Shown: piece by piece, positions 12,317 through 24,359 of the stretch | Layout of the letters: each line of letters begins with the position of its first letter | How positions within the stretch are numbered: position 1 is the stretch's first letter | Notes under the pieces: generated by a model | What the model was told of the DNA's origin: nothing | Database searches by the model: none | The model's input: the letters and a program-made list of their open reading frames with translations, nothing else | DNA from: Hetaerina americana | Lineage: Eukaryota > Arthropoda > Insecta > Odonata > Calopterygidae | Reading direction: 5' to 3' | Length of the DNA: 64,000 nt | Assembly: GCA_022747635.1 (NCBI GenBank) | Contig: JAKTNV010000010.1 | Coordinates: 44,176,027-44,240,026 of the forward strand | Made by a program: the position numbers and the translations under genes

Positions 12317-15300
12317 ATCAAGTTACGGAATAAAAGATAACTTGTCTTCGGGAAAAGTTTAAGTAGTCTTTAGATCTGTTGGAGGATATTTCAGGGAACA
12401 CCGTTAAACTCAAATCAAACTTTATTCGGAATGTTTAATGTAGACTTCTAATAGTAAACGATGATAAACCAAGGCTACGGGGTGAAATTTAAGATATTGA
12501 CAACGGGAAAGAGCAGAATAAAATAATATATGAGGGTGAAGACACTATTGATGTAGGTAAGAAGAGGAGTCTGCAGTTTCCGAAGGAAAAATCAATCCCA
12601 AGAATCGACAAAATCCCTTTAACTTGCTAAGCACGTCAGAAAGAAGACCTTTGCGAGATCAAACCAAATGGCCTGTGATGCTTAAGTAACTGGAAAAATC
12701 CAAATTAAATTCCAGAAAAATATCATATCTCTGGAACCTCAAGAATGAAAGAGAAGACAAATATAAAAAGTTGGCTTCCCTGCGTATTCTGAAGAATTTT
12801 CAGTTCCGGAAATATTTTCGGGAGGATGAAAGTAAGAAAGATGATTTTTCATGCAAGGACAGATTTGGCTTCTGAAAAAATACGAACAATGTAGACGTTC
12901 TGGCTCTGAGATTTCTCACAGGGAATTGAATGTAAAACGGCCAATCAAATGTTACTGCCTTCCTGGATTTGTAGAAAGCATTGAATAATGCTGACTGGTA
13001 AAGACTCTTGACAATCCTATGCAAAATAAAAGTTATTTATGACGGAAAGGATGGTAATCATAATCAAATTAAATCATTGCGGAGAAGAGAAAATTTTAGA
13101 GAAAGAAGTATGAAAAGGAGGTGCCTCCTCGAGTATGGATTTTAGCGCGTAAACAGGTAAATCCAAGCTACGCTTAAAATGATGGCGCAGTACAAACCAA
13201 ATAGAGAATTATAGACAAAGAGTCTAGCCTATATGTATTACGAGAATAATTGAAGTGAAATACTTAAAAAATAAATATCGGGAAACCAAATGGTATTTTA
13301 TAGAGCAAAGCATGAGCATAACAGAGTAAAATGCAACCTTTGGAAATTAGAAAATAATGGGTAGCGAATTAATAATGAAAATTAATGGAAATAGTCAGCC
13401 ATAATTGAAATATTTCTGCGAAGTGGACGGGGAAAAGGTAGCACATTGGAAGCACTGGTATCAAGAAAAAAAAACCTTGTTGAAAAATTCTAACAAGAGC
13501 CATAACATTTTCCTAATAACAGGAATAGCAGGAGGGATGGATGAGAAAACTACAAGAGAATACCATGGACAATGAATTGGCGCTACCTCGATCAGAAAAT
13601 GAGAGACGAGGATATTCAAAACTATGAACATATCGAGGCTCACATTGGGAGAAAACCAAACCTCGAGCAGATGATCGTTGAATCATCTCCTATGATTTTT
13701 CAATAATTATTAGGAAATTTACATGTAAAAATAACAAAATAATTTCACTACTCCAACTTTATGGTTAATGAAGCATTCATGATGAGATATTCTTGATTTA
13801 ATATCATAGCGTTAGAATTGGCGGATCTCATGCGAAAATTAATAATAGCTGGATATGGATAGTGCCGGCATGAGCCGACGAGGTGAACAATGCCCTTGAA
13901 ATAATTACGCTCATTCCTATTTCTCTTACGAAACAGAACAGTAATTTACTCGGAGTTGATCAATAACCCCCTTTTTATCGATGAGTGAACGACATCAACG
14001 TCCCTTAAGGTCTGACTATCTTTCATATTTCACTGGGATGCAAACGGTTAAGTGTTCCTGTGCAATAATTCATTCATTTTTTCCCTGACAATAAAATGCA
14101 TAATAATTTGTTGCCATTCACATAAATTTCTCCCGCTACACTAAAGATTCCTTTCAGATTACGTGTCAGAAACAAACTTCGGACTAAGACTTCGTGCTCA
14201 GAGGCTCTTACGCTCCGTGTTGCATGACGGCAGGACCTTTCTTTCCCTATGGCTTCCAGTGAAAGGCCAAACGCAGCCCGTTGAGATTCTGCGATGTACA
14301 CGCCCATTTGCTAAATTGTGTAATCCTGAATTCTCTTGAGGGACAATCCTGGACTTCTCCGCCATCTCAGTTCCTCTGGAAATGGCGATTTCAGGTTTAA
14401 AAGCGTCGCGTGTTCCACCGCCGCCTGGAATGTTTAACTGGCTGAGCGCTCTCGAGTAGCGTGGTATGCAGGAGACGATACTTTCCATTTAGCACTTCCC
14501 ATTCACAAAAAACGAGCAATATTCGAGAGGGCATCATTTCCCAGGACAACGCCAATTATAGAATCGACTACGGTTCCCCAGGAGATGAGTGAAGGATACC
14601 CATCAACCTCTGCAAGTTTTATAGAGCAACACTATTCCCCATATAATCATTCCCAAATCCATTGTACAAGGACGGTCGTCAAAAACAAAGATATACACTG
14701 TAGCCTACGAGCTAGTGTTAGTAAAAAATTGAAATGAAAACAAAATAGTTGAATAAAATACATCAAAGGATGAGCCAACTATCTTGAGGTAATTTAGGTT
14801 TTAGGCTTGAATTTAAAATTTTGGAAATATATCCCTCAATTTTTTTAGTATAATTTCAATGAAACTCATAAAAATTGGCATTTCTGTTCGTGTTTTACAA
14901 GATAGAACTTTATAAAATGCCTAGGAAATATACACATAAAAAACACTACCTACGGCGAATAGAGGGAGGTTTGGGAGTAAGAATATTCACACCGCGCTTG
15001 CATGGTAGTATAGAATGGACCTCAATTTCACCGGAAATGGGACCATAAAATAGAACTCTTTAATATACTTATCTTCTGATTTATATATGTGCATTGCAAG
15101 CGTGACCATTCACTAGACTTGACCGTTGCCAACAGGACAATTGTCTAATTGCAACGAGGTTTATATAGTAATAATAACATGATAATAAACTACACATAAA
15201 ACACTTTTCTTTAAAGTATCAAATGAAAAAATAAAGAAAAAAGAATGCCGTATCTCCATTTAGCATTTTAATTTATTACGTGAAGCAAAAGGCGATAGAC

Positions 15301-16678
15301 AGACGTTTACTTCTTCTTCAAAAAAATTCGCTAAATTAAATGATCATTGGGGAAAATACTTCATGAACTAATAAACTGTTTTTAATGCGGCGGGGATCCA
15401 TTCTGACCAAACATTTTGCTATGTATAGTTATACGTTTTTAACTGTTTATTAGAGTCTGTGAATTCATAAACTATTCATCGTATGAAATACAAAAAAAAT
15501 TTTCTCTCCTGTTGACTTTACAATGAAGATTGAAAAGTCATAAAACATTCGCAGCGGGTAATGAAATATAAATCCGTGATTACTGCTCACCGGGTGAATT
15601 GAGGGATTTATGGAAATGATGAAGGCACTTCTGGAAGCATAACCAGACACGGACCATCGGCTATTTATTCCGAAAATAATCTCGAACCGAGATTGATTAT
15701 CAGCAAATGAGCGTGGTCTTAACGCAGAATCGATTTTTAGGGGAATAATGCCTAACACCTATTGCCCTCGTATTCTTGAATATGAGTAGAAGTAGTAATG
15801 ATAACGTTTGCAATAATGAAATGGGAGGAATATTTTATGGACAATTGAAAATTAAGCGATTAATCAAGTTTTTTTCCTTCACTCCTGATGAGTCTCAATG
15901 TTTTGACCTATTTTAACATTCAAAAACGAGTAAGCTCTCCACCAATGAGCCATTTTTAAGGAAAAGTACTTGATGCACTATTCTATAAGACTAATTTGCG
16001 AAGATAATTTTCTCTGAATAAAGTATGGAAATATTTTGTTGTATCCACTAGGTTGACCCATAAATCTGTGCTGGAGGGGCTGAATGTTACTTCACACATT
16101 TGTTCCTAGGTTAGGTGAATGTGAAAGCGTTTGAACATTTAAATGATGGTGTTATGATGAAAACACTATCGAGGAAGGCAACAGGAAACTAATATGTATT
16201 TGCCTTTAAGTCCCAAGGTGTCCTGAATTTTTTCCTTGGGATGGGGAGTTGACAGGAAAATGTGATACTTTAAGCACACAGACATTCTTCGTTAATGTAA
16301 GAAATAGTTGGTAGCACGGAACAATCTGCAGGGCATGCATAACTGTCCCTAGGGTGAAAAGTGTTTCCAATACTTAAATTGAAACGTTCATCATTCAAAA
16401 ACAGGGCGTACTTATCCATTTCCTCCACTTGCGTGTTTTAACACTCATTGAAATTAATTGTAAATCGAGTGAGATATTCAGCGATGGTTTTAGGGAGTGG
16501 AAAATGTGCCTTCCTGTTCATAACAGCGGAAAGAAAGTTGAATGTCCCAAGAATCCTCGGCCAATGGCCAGCCGGTTTTTCAGTGAACGGAACCGTGTAC
16601 CTCTTACAGACGTGTATTCGTCTTAGAAGTCGGCAGGGAGTTTATGATGACAAGAAACTGAAGTTTTAACGTTCTCAT
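12317..16678. other. No recognisable gene
   Basis: The first part (12317-13700) is purine-rich on + and looks like old coding or retroelement sequence, but I could not align it to a family. A GC-richer patch lies at about 14150-14500. The rest is AT-rich with short open frames only. Confidence 0.45.
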
Positions 16679-16766
16679 ATGATGAGGGTAAAAAAACAAA
16701 CTTTGCACTAGATATGGACGATATCTTTATGTGGAAGTGCAAAGTTTATTTTTTTACCCTCATCAT
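16679..16766. mobile_element. Small fold-back element (MITE-like)
   Basis: Two 30-base inverted arms (16679-16708 and 16737-16766, beginning ATGATGAGGGTAAAAAAAC) differ at one position and flank a 28-base centre. A diverged direct repeat (AAGAAACT ... TTCTCATATGA) occurs on each side (about 16650-16682 and 16768-16815). No coding sequence. This is the shape of a miniature inverted-repeat element, though too short to assign a superfamily. Confidence 0.55.
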
Positions 16767-17439
16767 GAAGAAACTCCACAAAGTTAAACCTTAAACTGTT
16801 ATTTTCTCATATGACTAGCATAAAAGAAACAATTACGGGGCTCTTAGAAATGAAAGGGATTTTGTATCTCAATGTTGTCCCTGTAACGAATATGGACGTC
16901 AGCTTAAGCATAATAAATCCTGCCAACTGTGAGACTCAGCTCAATGGGCTGGTTCTTGTCCAACAGAGTGGAAGGCAAGGCTTCCGTCACCTCACCTCAC
17001 GAAATCCTTGCATTGGAATAGACACTGGCGAGTAAGATAAAGCAGAGGATCGCAAAAACTAGAATAGAAATAAAATTTTAAAACGAATATTAGGTCAAGA
17101 AAGTCAGAATGTACCAAGCAAAAGAAGGAGAAGAGAAATAAAGACATTTTATGCCTACGCGTGTAGCCTGATGGAAAGACAGTGGAGATTATTAGGGTAA
17201 TAATCACAAAGTAAATATACAGCAGAGGTAAGAAGAGTCATCGTGAGGTAGAAGTGGTACTGAATTTGAAATGTGGGGATAGTGTAATACATTTGGAAGA
17301 GAAGGATGACAAATCGTAGAAGTAGAGATGAAAACAGCATCATCACTAATCTAGTGGTTGTTATTATTATATTTGCCAAAAACAGTAAAGAAATTGATAT
17401 TATATTCGACTATAGGAAATGGCTGCGGATGTGCTCGGA

Positions 17440-17960
17440 AGAAAACAATTAATAGAAATGGGGAATCGGAATGCGATACTAGGCGAAGGCAGAGATGGGA
17501 GTGAGGTAGGAGAGTACGGCTTTATGAGCAAGGAAAGCGGGGAAAAAAATAATAGATTCCGGCTAGAGGAATTTCTTCGTTATAACTAACAGCTGCTGTA
17601 AACAGCAAAATAGACCTAGGGACACGTGGGATATTCTAGGAGACACAGGTTGATATTAGATTATATTACGTTTAGACAGATTTAGGATGAGCATGAACAA
17701 TTCACACATGTTCTCGAAAGCGGATGACGATTTGGATCTCAATTTAGTGCTCATAAAATGTTACGTCAAATTCACGGAGAAAAAAGTAGAGGAAGCAAAG
17801 AAAATGGAATATAGAAACTATGATTGGATGAAAAGGAATGATTCCTCAGAGACAGTTGATAAAATTCTTATTAAGGGCAAGGGGATGAACAGAATAAAGG
17901 AAGTTGGGCATATCTTGGAGGTACGTACGGCTTCTTGGTTCCACTTTCGTCCCTCTTACT
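17440..17960 (+). pseudogene. LINE-B endonuclease relic
   Basis: Readable pieces are LGEGRDGSEVGEYGF near 17480-17525, RFRLEEFL near 17555, a T-x-DILGD-like stretch near 17625 and then LDLNLVLIKCYVKF near 17730-17775. The last piece corresponds to the family's SDHNLVL motif, but the catalytic Ser-Asp-His is replaced by LDL, so the site is dead. A 92-codon frame (17687-17965) contains the C-terminal part, including KKVEEAKKMEYRNYDW. Confidence 0.6.
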
Positions 17961-18339
17961 TCTAACGAAAGAAGAGGGACGAAAATTTGAATAAGCATCA
18001 AAATTCCATCTGAGTAGAAAGGGGTTAACAGGAGGATAGACGGGAGAAGGAAATGATTAAAGTAAATCCAAATCTCGGGAGGAGGAAGTAAAAAGAGTTA
18101 AATAATAAAATAGGGTCTGAAATAGGTGCAAGAAACGAGATGGAAAGAGCGGTAAGGGTCTATGAAGAGGTCATAAATTACGACAAAATGGGTGAACACC
18201 CTTGAAAGATGATAGAGTTTTGAAGTTTTAAGAAAGAAAAATTAGTTCCATAATAAGAGATGCAACGGGTAAAATATCAGAATACGGGTAATTGAACCAG
18301 AATATATATTGAAAGCAATGAGAAATTACGTATCGGAGA

Positions 18340-18463
18340 CTATATATACATGTATATATAGTATATGTGTATATATACATATATATATATGTATGCATAC
18401 ATGTACATATATATGTATATATATACACATATATATATGTATGTATACATGTACATATATACG

Positions 18464-18537
<74 letters not shown>

Positions 18538-18543
18538 TATATC
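18340..18543. repeat. TA microsatellite with a tandem TA/GTAC prefix
   Basis: 18466-18540 is almost pure (TA)n. The preceding 120 bases are two imperfect copies of a roughly 50-base unit built from ATGTATATATAC and CATACATGTACATATA. It lies inside the LINE-B relic. All open frames through it (strings of I and Y) are artefacts. Confidence 0.9.
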
Positions 18544-18639
18544 TTCGAAATGGAACGCTCTTCGGCGACGCACAAATATATAAAAACACAGATGTAGATT
18601 TTTAGAATATAATTAAAGTAAATAAAAACTAGCCAATCT

Positions 18640-18956
18640 CTCGGAATAATTCCTCAATTTCATAGGAAAACGTGGAAGAAAGGGTTTGTATGGATTATTT
18701 TGTAGAATTTACAAGGAAGCTTTCTTCCACAAGAAATTGTCAGATCAACACTGATTCACATCCCGGAAAAGAGTGTACCAGCGTGTGTATTAAAGAAAAA
18801 TTCGTTTTACCTCTCAAGTAACTAAGGCAGCACTTAAGATCATAAAAAAGAATAAAATGGAGAGCAATAATGGTTAATAATGAGAAAGTCAGTCTTAATA
18901 TACAAAAGGATCAGGTACGCATGATATAACAATAATGTCACTAACTGGAATAAATA
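18640..18956 (+). pseudogene. LINE-B reverse transcriptase, N-terminal part
   Basis: In shifting frames it reads like CRIYKEAFF, then a HPGKECTSVC stretch, then a KNKMES-like segment and NEKVSLNIQKDQVRMI. The last aligns in position with the family's DEQFGFRKGRGTRDAI motif. Numerous stops. The mariner insertion at 18959 follows directly. Confidence 0.5.
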
Positions 18957-18958
18957 TA

Positions 18959-19343
18959 CGAGGGTAAGTCAATAAATAACTCGCAAAACTGGATAGAGGC
19001 GATAAATATCAAAGTAACTTCCTGAAATGTATTTAAATTTAATGTGTATTGACCCTCTACATTCTAACACTTATCCCATCTCTTTACAAGACCTTAATAG
19101 ACGGCAGCAAAGAAGTATTCTGTTTGGCTGTCGCAGCTTCGAGTAACATCTCGGATTTCTGCACCATCATTTCCAAAACGTCGGCCTCCCAAATGATTTT
19201 TTTGGGGCCCGGACGGTTAAAAATCACTGGGGGCTAATTTATAACTCAACGGTGGATATTTCAAGCGTTTCGAATGAAATTTTTGTGACAACTTGTAGCA
19301 GTTTGTAAGAGATGTTTGCGACTTATATATTGACTTACCTTCG
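18959..19343 (-). mobile_element. Internally deleted mariner element (385 bp), inserted in LINE-B
   Basis: The ends are inverted repeats of about 29 bases: CGAGGGTAAGTCAATAAATA at 18959, and the reverse complement of a near-identical sequence ending at 19343 (TTGACTTACCTTCG). Both sides are flanked by TA (18957-18958 and 19344-19345), the standard mariner target duplication. Full mariner elements are about 1.3 kb, so about 0.9 kb of the middle and 5' part is missing. It moved in trans at best and is now fossil. The host LINE-B reading resumes right after it. Confidence 0.85.
19039..19243 (-). pseudogene. Mariner transposase, C-terminal remnant
   Basis: On - it reads LKYPPLSYKLAPSDF (the region of the third catalytic Asp), a stop, then GPQKNHLGGRRFGNDGAEIRD, TEYFFAAVY, a stop, and GLVKRWDKC followed by NVEGQYT. 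These are the closing motifs of mariner transposases. At least three stops and the loss of the first two catalytic residues make it non-functional. Confidence 0.8.
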
Positions 19344-19345
19344 TA

Positions 19346-20296
19346 CTTGTAGGATACAGCCAAGGTGCATTTTTCTACCATGCATATTTCTTCAAGATGT
19401 TTAGCAAAGTGAATTAGACCCAACTAACTGATGTATTGCCGAAATGGAGAGTAGATAAGTGGAAAAGATGACATCCAAAATCTGTATACGCCTCAAGACT
19501 GCTTCCAAATTGCAGGTAGTGGATGAAGAGTCAACATGGGAAGTTACACGAAGAGGAATGAGGGCTATCACCCGTAAAGTCAAACGGATACGTGGAGGAA
19601 TGGTAAGAGAAAAGAGACTTGAGGTATGAATGAAATTAGTGGGAAACTCATCATATTAGATACCCAGGTAGCAAGCTTAATTAAGCGCCTAAGCTAGCTA
19701 AGGAATGGTAATTATTGCTGAGCGTATTGAATAATAATTGTGATAGCTAAATGATAGAAATACGTCATGCAAAAAAGAAGGTAATAAGGTTCTCAAGAAA
19801 GGGGAAAGCTAAAATACATATTCAATTGGTGAAGAATAAACTAGTAGTCAGAATATTTAAATATTTAGGAAGTTTTTAGATGAAGGTAGGAAAAACCATG
19901 TAGAATTGCATTAGATAAATAAAACCTTACCCTGAGTAGGAGAGAATTGATGATAGGGACAGAAAAAGGACTGTGAAGAAGAAAAGAAAAAGTGATATGG
20001 GGGAAACCAAAAAAGTTGTTGGCATATCCGATATAACAAAAAATTTCTGGAAAAATTCAGAGAAGACAGGAAAAGTGGATGCAGGGCACACTGGGACACA
20101 TTGGAATGCGGGTGACTGTGATAGAGAGGAGAACGTTGGGTAAGAGAAGGGGAGGGAGGAAAATATTTGGCATTCTGGAAGGAATAAAGGGAGGTAGAAC
20201 GTATGCAGAGCTATTAAATAATTTATTTAAATGTGAGGCCCAATGGCATATCGGAATGGTAGGTCTTAGAAGTGCAGCTATACTTAGATTATAAGT
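19346..20296 (+). pseudogene. LINE-B reverse transcriptase, C-terminal part
   Basis: FFKMFSKVN near 19390 matches the position of the family's KAFDKVNW (the first catalytic Asp is lost). DIQNLY follows near 19470, and STWEVTRRGMRAITRKVKR near 19530 sits where GVRQGCPLSP is expected. The FADD box is not readable. RFSRKGKAKIHIQ near 19795 and RIFKYLGSF near 19850 are clear RT tail motifs. RRQEKWMQGTLGHIGM (20060-20110), KRRGGRKIFGILEGIKGGRTYAELL (20140-20215) and the end near 20296 form the typical C-terminus. The final 71 codons (20079-20294) are still open. Confidence 0.65.
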
Positions 20297-22644
20297 CCAT
20301 CGTAACCCTACTCTAACTATTAGACCAATGCAAATAAAAATAATTCATCATCCATCATCAGTTTCATTGAAACACATTTCTGTAAAACTTCTTTTCCTTT
20401 GAAAAAATATATGATAAAATGTTTTCATATTTTCAAAGAATATTAAGGGCCTAAGCACTTGATGTACTATATGCCCGTAAGTGAGGCGATGTTTACACGC
20501 ATTTACGTGTGTAAAGCTGCTCATTTAATCCACAATGATTTAAATCGCGAAAGCAATTTTTCCTGCAAATGTCTTCATCGGTTAGCATATAGGTAATGGA
20601 GCGTAGATATGAAATGAATGATTGATACGTTGCGTCCGAGTGGTGCCGCCATCCAAAGTAGGAAAGTAATGCATTTAAACGTAATATAATGAGATTACTA
20701 AGTGTTGAAATAGATACTACACTTTGCATTAATGAGCGTCTGTAATTTAACGGATATATTCCTTGAGAAAAATCTCATAAGTACACAATACTCATTGCGT
20801 TGTATGAAAAAATCTGACTAGCATTAAATTTGAATCCTTTAAAACTATTGATCTTTATTTTCATTACTTGATACAATTGAATTCAATATTTCTTAGCCAT
20901 AAAATGTCAATGTGACAATCAACAATGCAATGTTGGATTAGTATAACTTATGATGGGTTAACTGGCGCACCATTACCCTCGTGTAAAGAATATATATAGA
21001 GATAAAAAGAATACTCACGCTATATCTACCATTTCCACAGGAACCGGAAATCTTTTAAGACTTAAAATGAAGGCGAAAATAGCCTCAATCCGCTTTCATG
21101 GCTATATAATGCGTATTTATGCGCCCATCATACCCCAAATATCTTCGAATGAAGTCTCCCACGGCATAAAAATGCTCCTCAATTCCAATATACGATATAT
21201 TTGAAGTTCTCTTGAGCTATATTTTCACTTTTAGGGTGTCCCACAGGGAGGAGATATATAAAGAGGGGCATTTCTGACCGCACTCTTGACATTATGGAAG
21301 CTAATGCGGCCCTAAATCACTCTCCAAACGGAGTTCCTCTAATAGAGGATGGTTGCCACTGCTAGCACCAATGTTATAGCAAATAGTGATGTACCTTCCC
21401 CAATTAGCCCTTGCTACCCGACGATCGTGTACTCTTGAGTTTGTCTAACCTCCTCCAGTAATTTCCACGGAAGGGGCCGGAATTTCTCAACGAATGTTCC
21501 AACACTTTTGAAGGAATAATAAATGGCGTGGCATTTTGCGCTTCCACCCTGCGCAATTCATGAGGGCAATTAAATAATACAAACGACCGGAATTTATTAA
21601 AGTGGAGCGAGTTACCGTAGCAGTCATGTGGGAATGTAGGGGGAGTTGACGGCATCAAAAGAGAAGATGAAGGGAAAGGACAGAAAAGAAAACTGAGTAG
21701 TGGGAATTAATATTCGTGTGGAAGAATTTCTGAGGAAATCCGTTAGTTTGCTAGGTTGACGATGATGGGACTCCAGTTAAGGGAGAGGAAAGAGAGGGGG
21801 GAAAGTAGGTCCCCTTTGGCCCACCGGGCCCCGGAAGCTCCTGACCTCTTTCTCCGTTCCCATCAGTTTGTTACCCTTTTCCGTTCCTATTCTGTCCACT
21901 CTCCGCCTTAGCAACCTCTTGCGAGCCAATTTCCATTACTGCAAAACATCCCCATTGTCAAAGCGACCGAACACACCATGACAACAGTCCTAGAGCTCAT
22001 ATCTCCCCAAGCTTCCTTCCCGGAGATATGTCATCCAAAGTAATACTCAAAGAGCGAATTTCTCGCTAATGAGAGAGCGGAGAGTGTGGTGACGGGTAAT
22101 AAATAATATAATCCGTTAACAATAAAACGACACCCGGCTTTATACCTATTTTGCTCCGGAATCTGCGTCCATCCTAAAGTTCCACGAATGCCATTGTCAG
22201 TCACTGGATTTCGAAGCACGCAGGAGAGATGATTTGTGGGAATGACACGAAAGGAACTAAAAATACATAAAAATAAGTGCGACACATACATTCGCTCATT
22301 ATTTACCGCTGCGCTTTTTTCGTGGATTTGAGCTACTTCAATGTGTCAAATAAACATCAACAAAAACCAAACATTTAGTGTGTCATATAAAGTCATTTGA
22401 ATTATACGCAACCCATAGATCAGGTCACATTGTCTGTAAACTAATGTACCCATCTTAATGAAACAATAATTTGATAGGCCTACTCCCTTAAAGTATAAAG
22501 TGTAAACACTTTTCCACCAAGATCAATGTAAAGATAAGGGCTGAATATTGCATTAAATGGCGATGAAGAATCATTTTTTTATGTCTCACCCAGCATTTTT
22601 TGCAAAAACACTCTTTCCAAAGGGGAAAATATGTTTGACTAAAG
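20297..22644. other. No recognisable gene
   Basis: AT-rich sequence. A GC-richer patch at 21400-22290 contains short open frames on - with no motif I recognise. Confidence 0.45.
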
Positions 22645-24005
22645 TCACCACCGCTAGGGTCTGTAGCAAGGGGTGATTACACACTAGACTAATTTTGACG
22701 CCAATATTTTTACCCCTACCGCGGTCGGACAATGTTATTTTGATCCTTTATCGTGCGTGAAAAAATGGCATCTTAAATCTATCTGTTTTTCACTTTATCT
22801 CTATAATTTTATTGACATGATATATCCTACAGTAGTACGATGGGGCTAATAATAAATGTTAAACTTCATTGCTAAAGAGACATCCTTCCAATAAATGCAA
22901 GAGATTTAATCTGTTATTCAATCTTCACGGAGGAGAACCTCATTGTGTGATTCCCAGCCTGGTTGCTCTGATATTTTGGATACCCTAATAAGTTTATCAT
23001 TGCAACGTTTTTCAATCTAGCTCCTCTAACCTGCGGGCAATTCAATTCGGTAATCAGTCCAACTTTGTGAGGATCCCATATACTAGCAGGATATTCTAAA
23101 TATGACGTAATCAGCGAAAGGTATTTCTTTGCCTTGCATAACTCTAATTGAACATTTATATGTGATTAACACTTATTTACAAACATTATCACTATTTATT
23201 AACATTACACAACAGACTATTTTTGACCTTCACTCCATAAGTGATTTCTAGCCTAGATCCTCTAATAATTTTGATACGCTATTCAGTTTGCTTTTTTAAC
23301 GTTATACAAATGTAGCTCTTCCACGCAGCACGCGATCTATTTTGGTGATGCGTACTCACCCCCTGCCACACATCCTAACAGTGGCTTTCAGGGTACTTAA
23401 AAAAATAAACACAAAAATGCATAATCAATCCAAATCCATGAGGCTCCCATACACCAGCAGCATACTCTAAATGAGGCTGAACGAGCGCAAGACAAGATTT
23501 CTGTTTAACCTTGTCATCACATTACCCCAATATTCCTCTGATAAATTCTCATTTTTGGCTGGCTTGTCCACATATTCCCCGTATATGTTACCCAGGATAG
23601 GTCGTGAGTGAGGTTAAAGCCTAATAATTAAATCATGTCAATATTTTTCATTTTGGTGTCCTTGATGCTGTAAGAGTTCCAGAGGGAATTGCTCCTTTTC
23701 CAAAAATCATCGCCACGCACTTTTTTAAGTTTGATTCAAATAGCCAAGTGTCGCACCAGAGTTTTATAGTATTAAAGTCATCTGCTAAAGCTGCTTAATT
23801 GTTAGGATTACGGATATCTCAGTAAACTATTGCACCGAAGGCAAATATTTATGTATTTTCCAAGTGACCACGGATTTAATATCGTTAACGTAAAGAACGA
23901 ATAAAATAAGTCCGATAAAACTTCCCTTCTATTGAATTGAAGTGACTTCTACTATATTAGAGAAAAGAGCTCAACTCACCTCTTCTCTTTGCACCCGAAC
24001 ATTCG
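22645..24005 (-). mobile_element. LINE-C-type retrotransposon relic
   Basis: The 3' end on - begins at about 22645 (CACCACCGCTAGGGTCTGTAGCAAGG on +, split here from a longer match) and parallels the 3' end at 32500. Further shared blocks include ATCCTTTATCGTGCGTG near 22740, GAGACATCC near 22880, GGATCCCATATACTAGCAGG near 23070, CTCTTTGCACCCGAACATT near 23985. The coding part (about 22960-24005) is too decayed to give an open frame. Between 23420 and 23560 a second GGCTCCCATACACCAGCAG-like phrase appears, so the copy may contain an internal duplication. Confidence 0.65.
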
Positions 24006-24165
24006 AAAAGTTTTAGAATCTTGGAGTAGTAGTAGTATTTAGGGAGGCACTTGGAATTTAGCTAATATACAATTCAGAACTTTGAGTTTGGTCACATAGT
24101 AAAGAGCACTTTTCGTCCAAATTATCGCGATATTTCAATTTTAATACTCCACCCCAATATAAATC
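24006..24165. other. Short unassigned spacer
   Basis: AT-rich, nothing recognised. Confidence 0.4.
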
Positions 24166-24197
24166 GATATATATAATATATATATACATATATACAT

Positions 24198-24256
<59 letters not shown>

Positions 24257-24264
24257 TATTTATA
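24166..24264. repeat. TA microsatellite
   Basis: Interrupted (TA)n with ATACATATAC variants, pure from about 24210 to 24250. Confidence 0.9.
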
Positions 24265-24359
24265 AGAAGAGAGAGGTGACGGTGTAAAAGAAAGGAGAAT
24301 ATCTTCCACTCATCGGCACACTGGAGTATCCTAGGGGCGATTGACTAGGATGGTTTGAT

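Larger units (their letters stand above)
17240..20296 (+). mobile_element. LINE-B non-LTR retrotransposon, heavily decayed
   Basis: Endonuclease, linker, RT and C-terminal tail can be followed in order on + through many stops and frameshifts. It belongs to the large invertebrate endonuclease/RT family that carries VGEYGF-, DYEKAFD-, GVRQGCPLSP- and RSLL-type motifs; I do not assign a clade. It is interrupted by a TA array (18340-18543) and a mariner insert (18959-19343). After removing the mariner the RT order resumes correctly. The 5' limit is uncertain because the first part of the endonuclease is barely readable. It is clearly older than LINE-A and LINE-C. Confidence 0.7.

Noticed and set aside
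18340..18470. CRISPR-like or satellite array
   Set aside because: Only two imperfect copies of a TA-rich unit are present, without unique spacers; it is simple-sequence DNA.
18228..18605. Long open frames of alternating I and Y on both strands
   Set aside because: They are translations of a TA microsatellite; the same effect occurs at 24058-24309, 33620-33997, 38496-38930, 39969-40232, 49717-50013 and 51661-52024.
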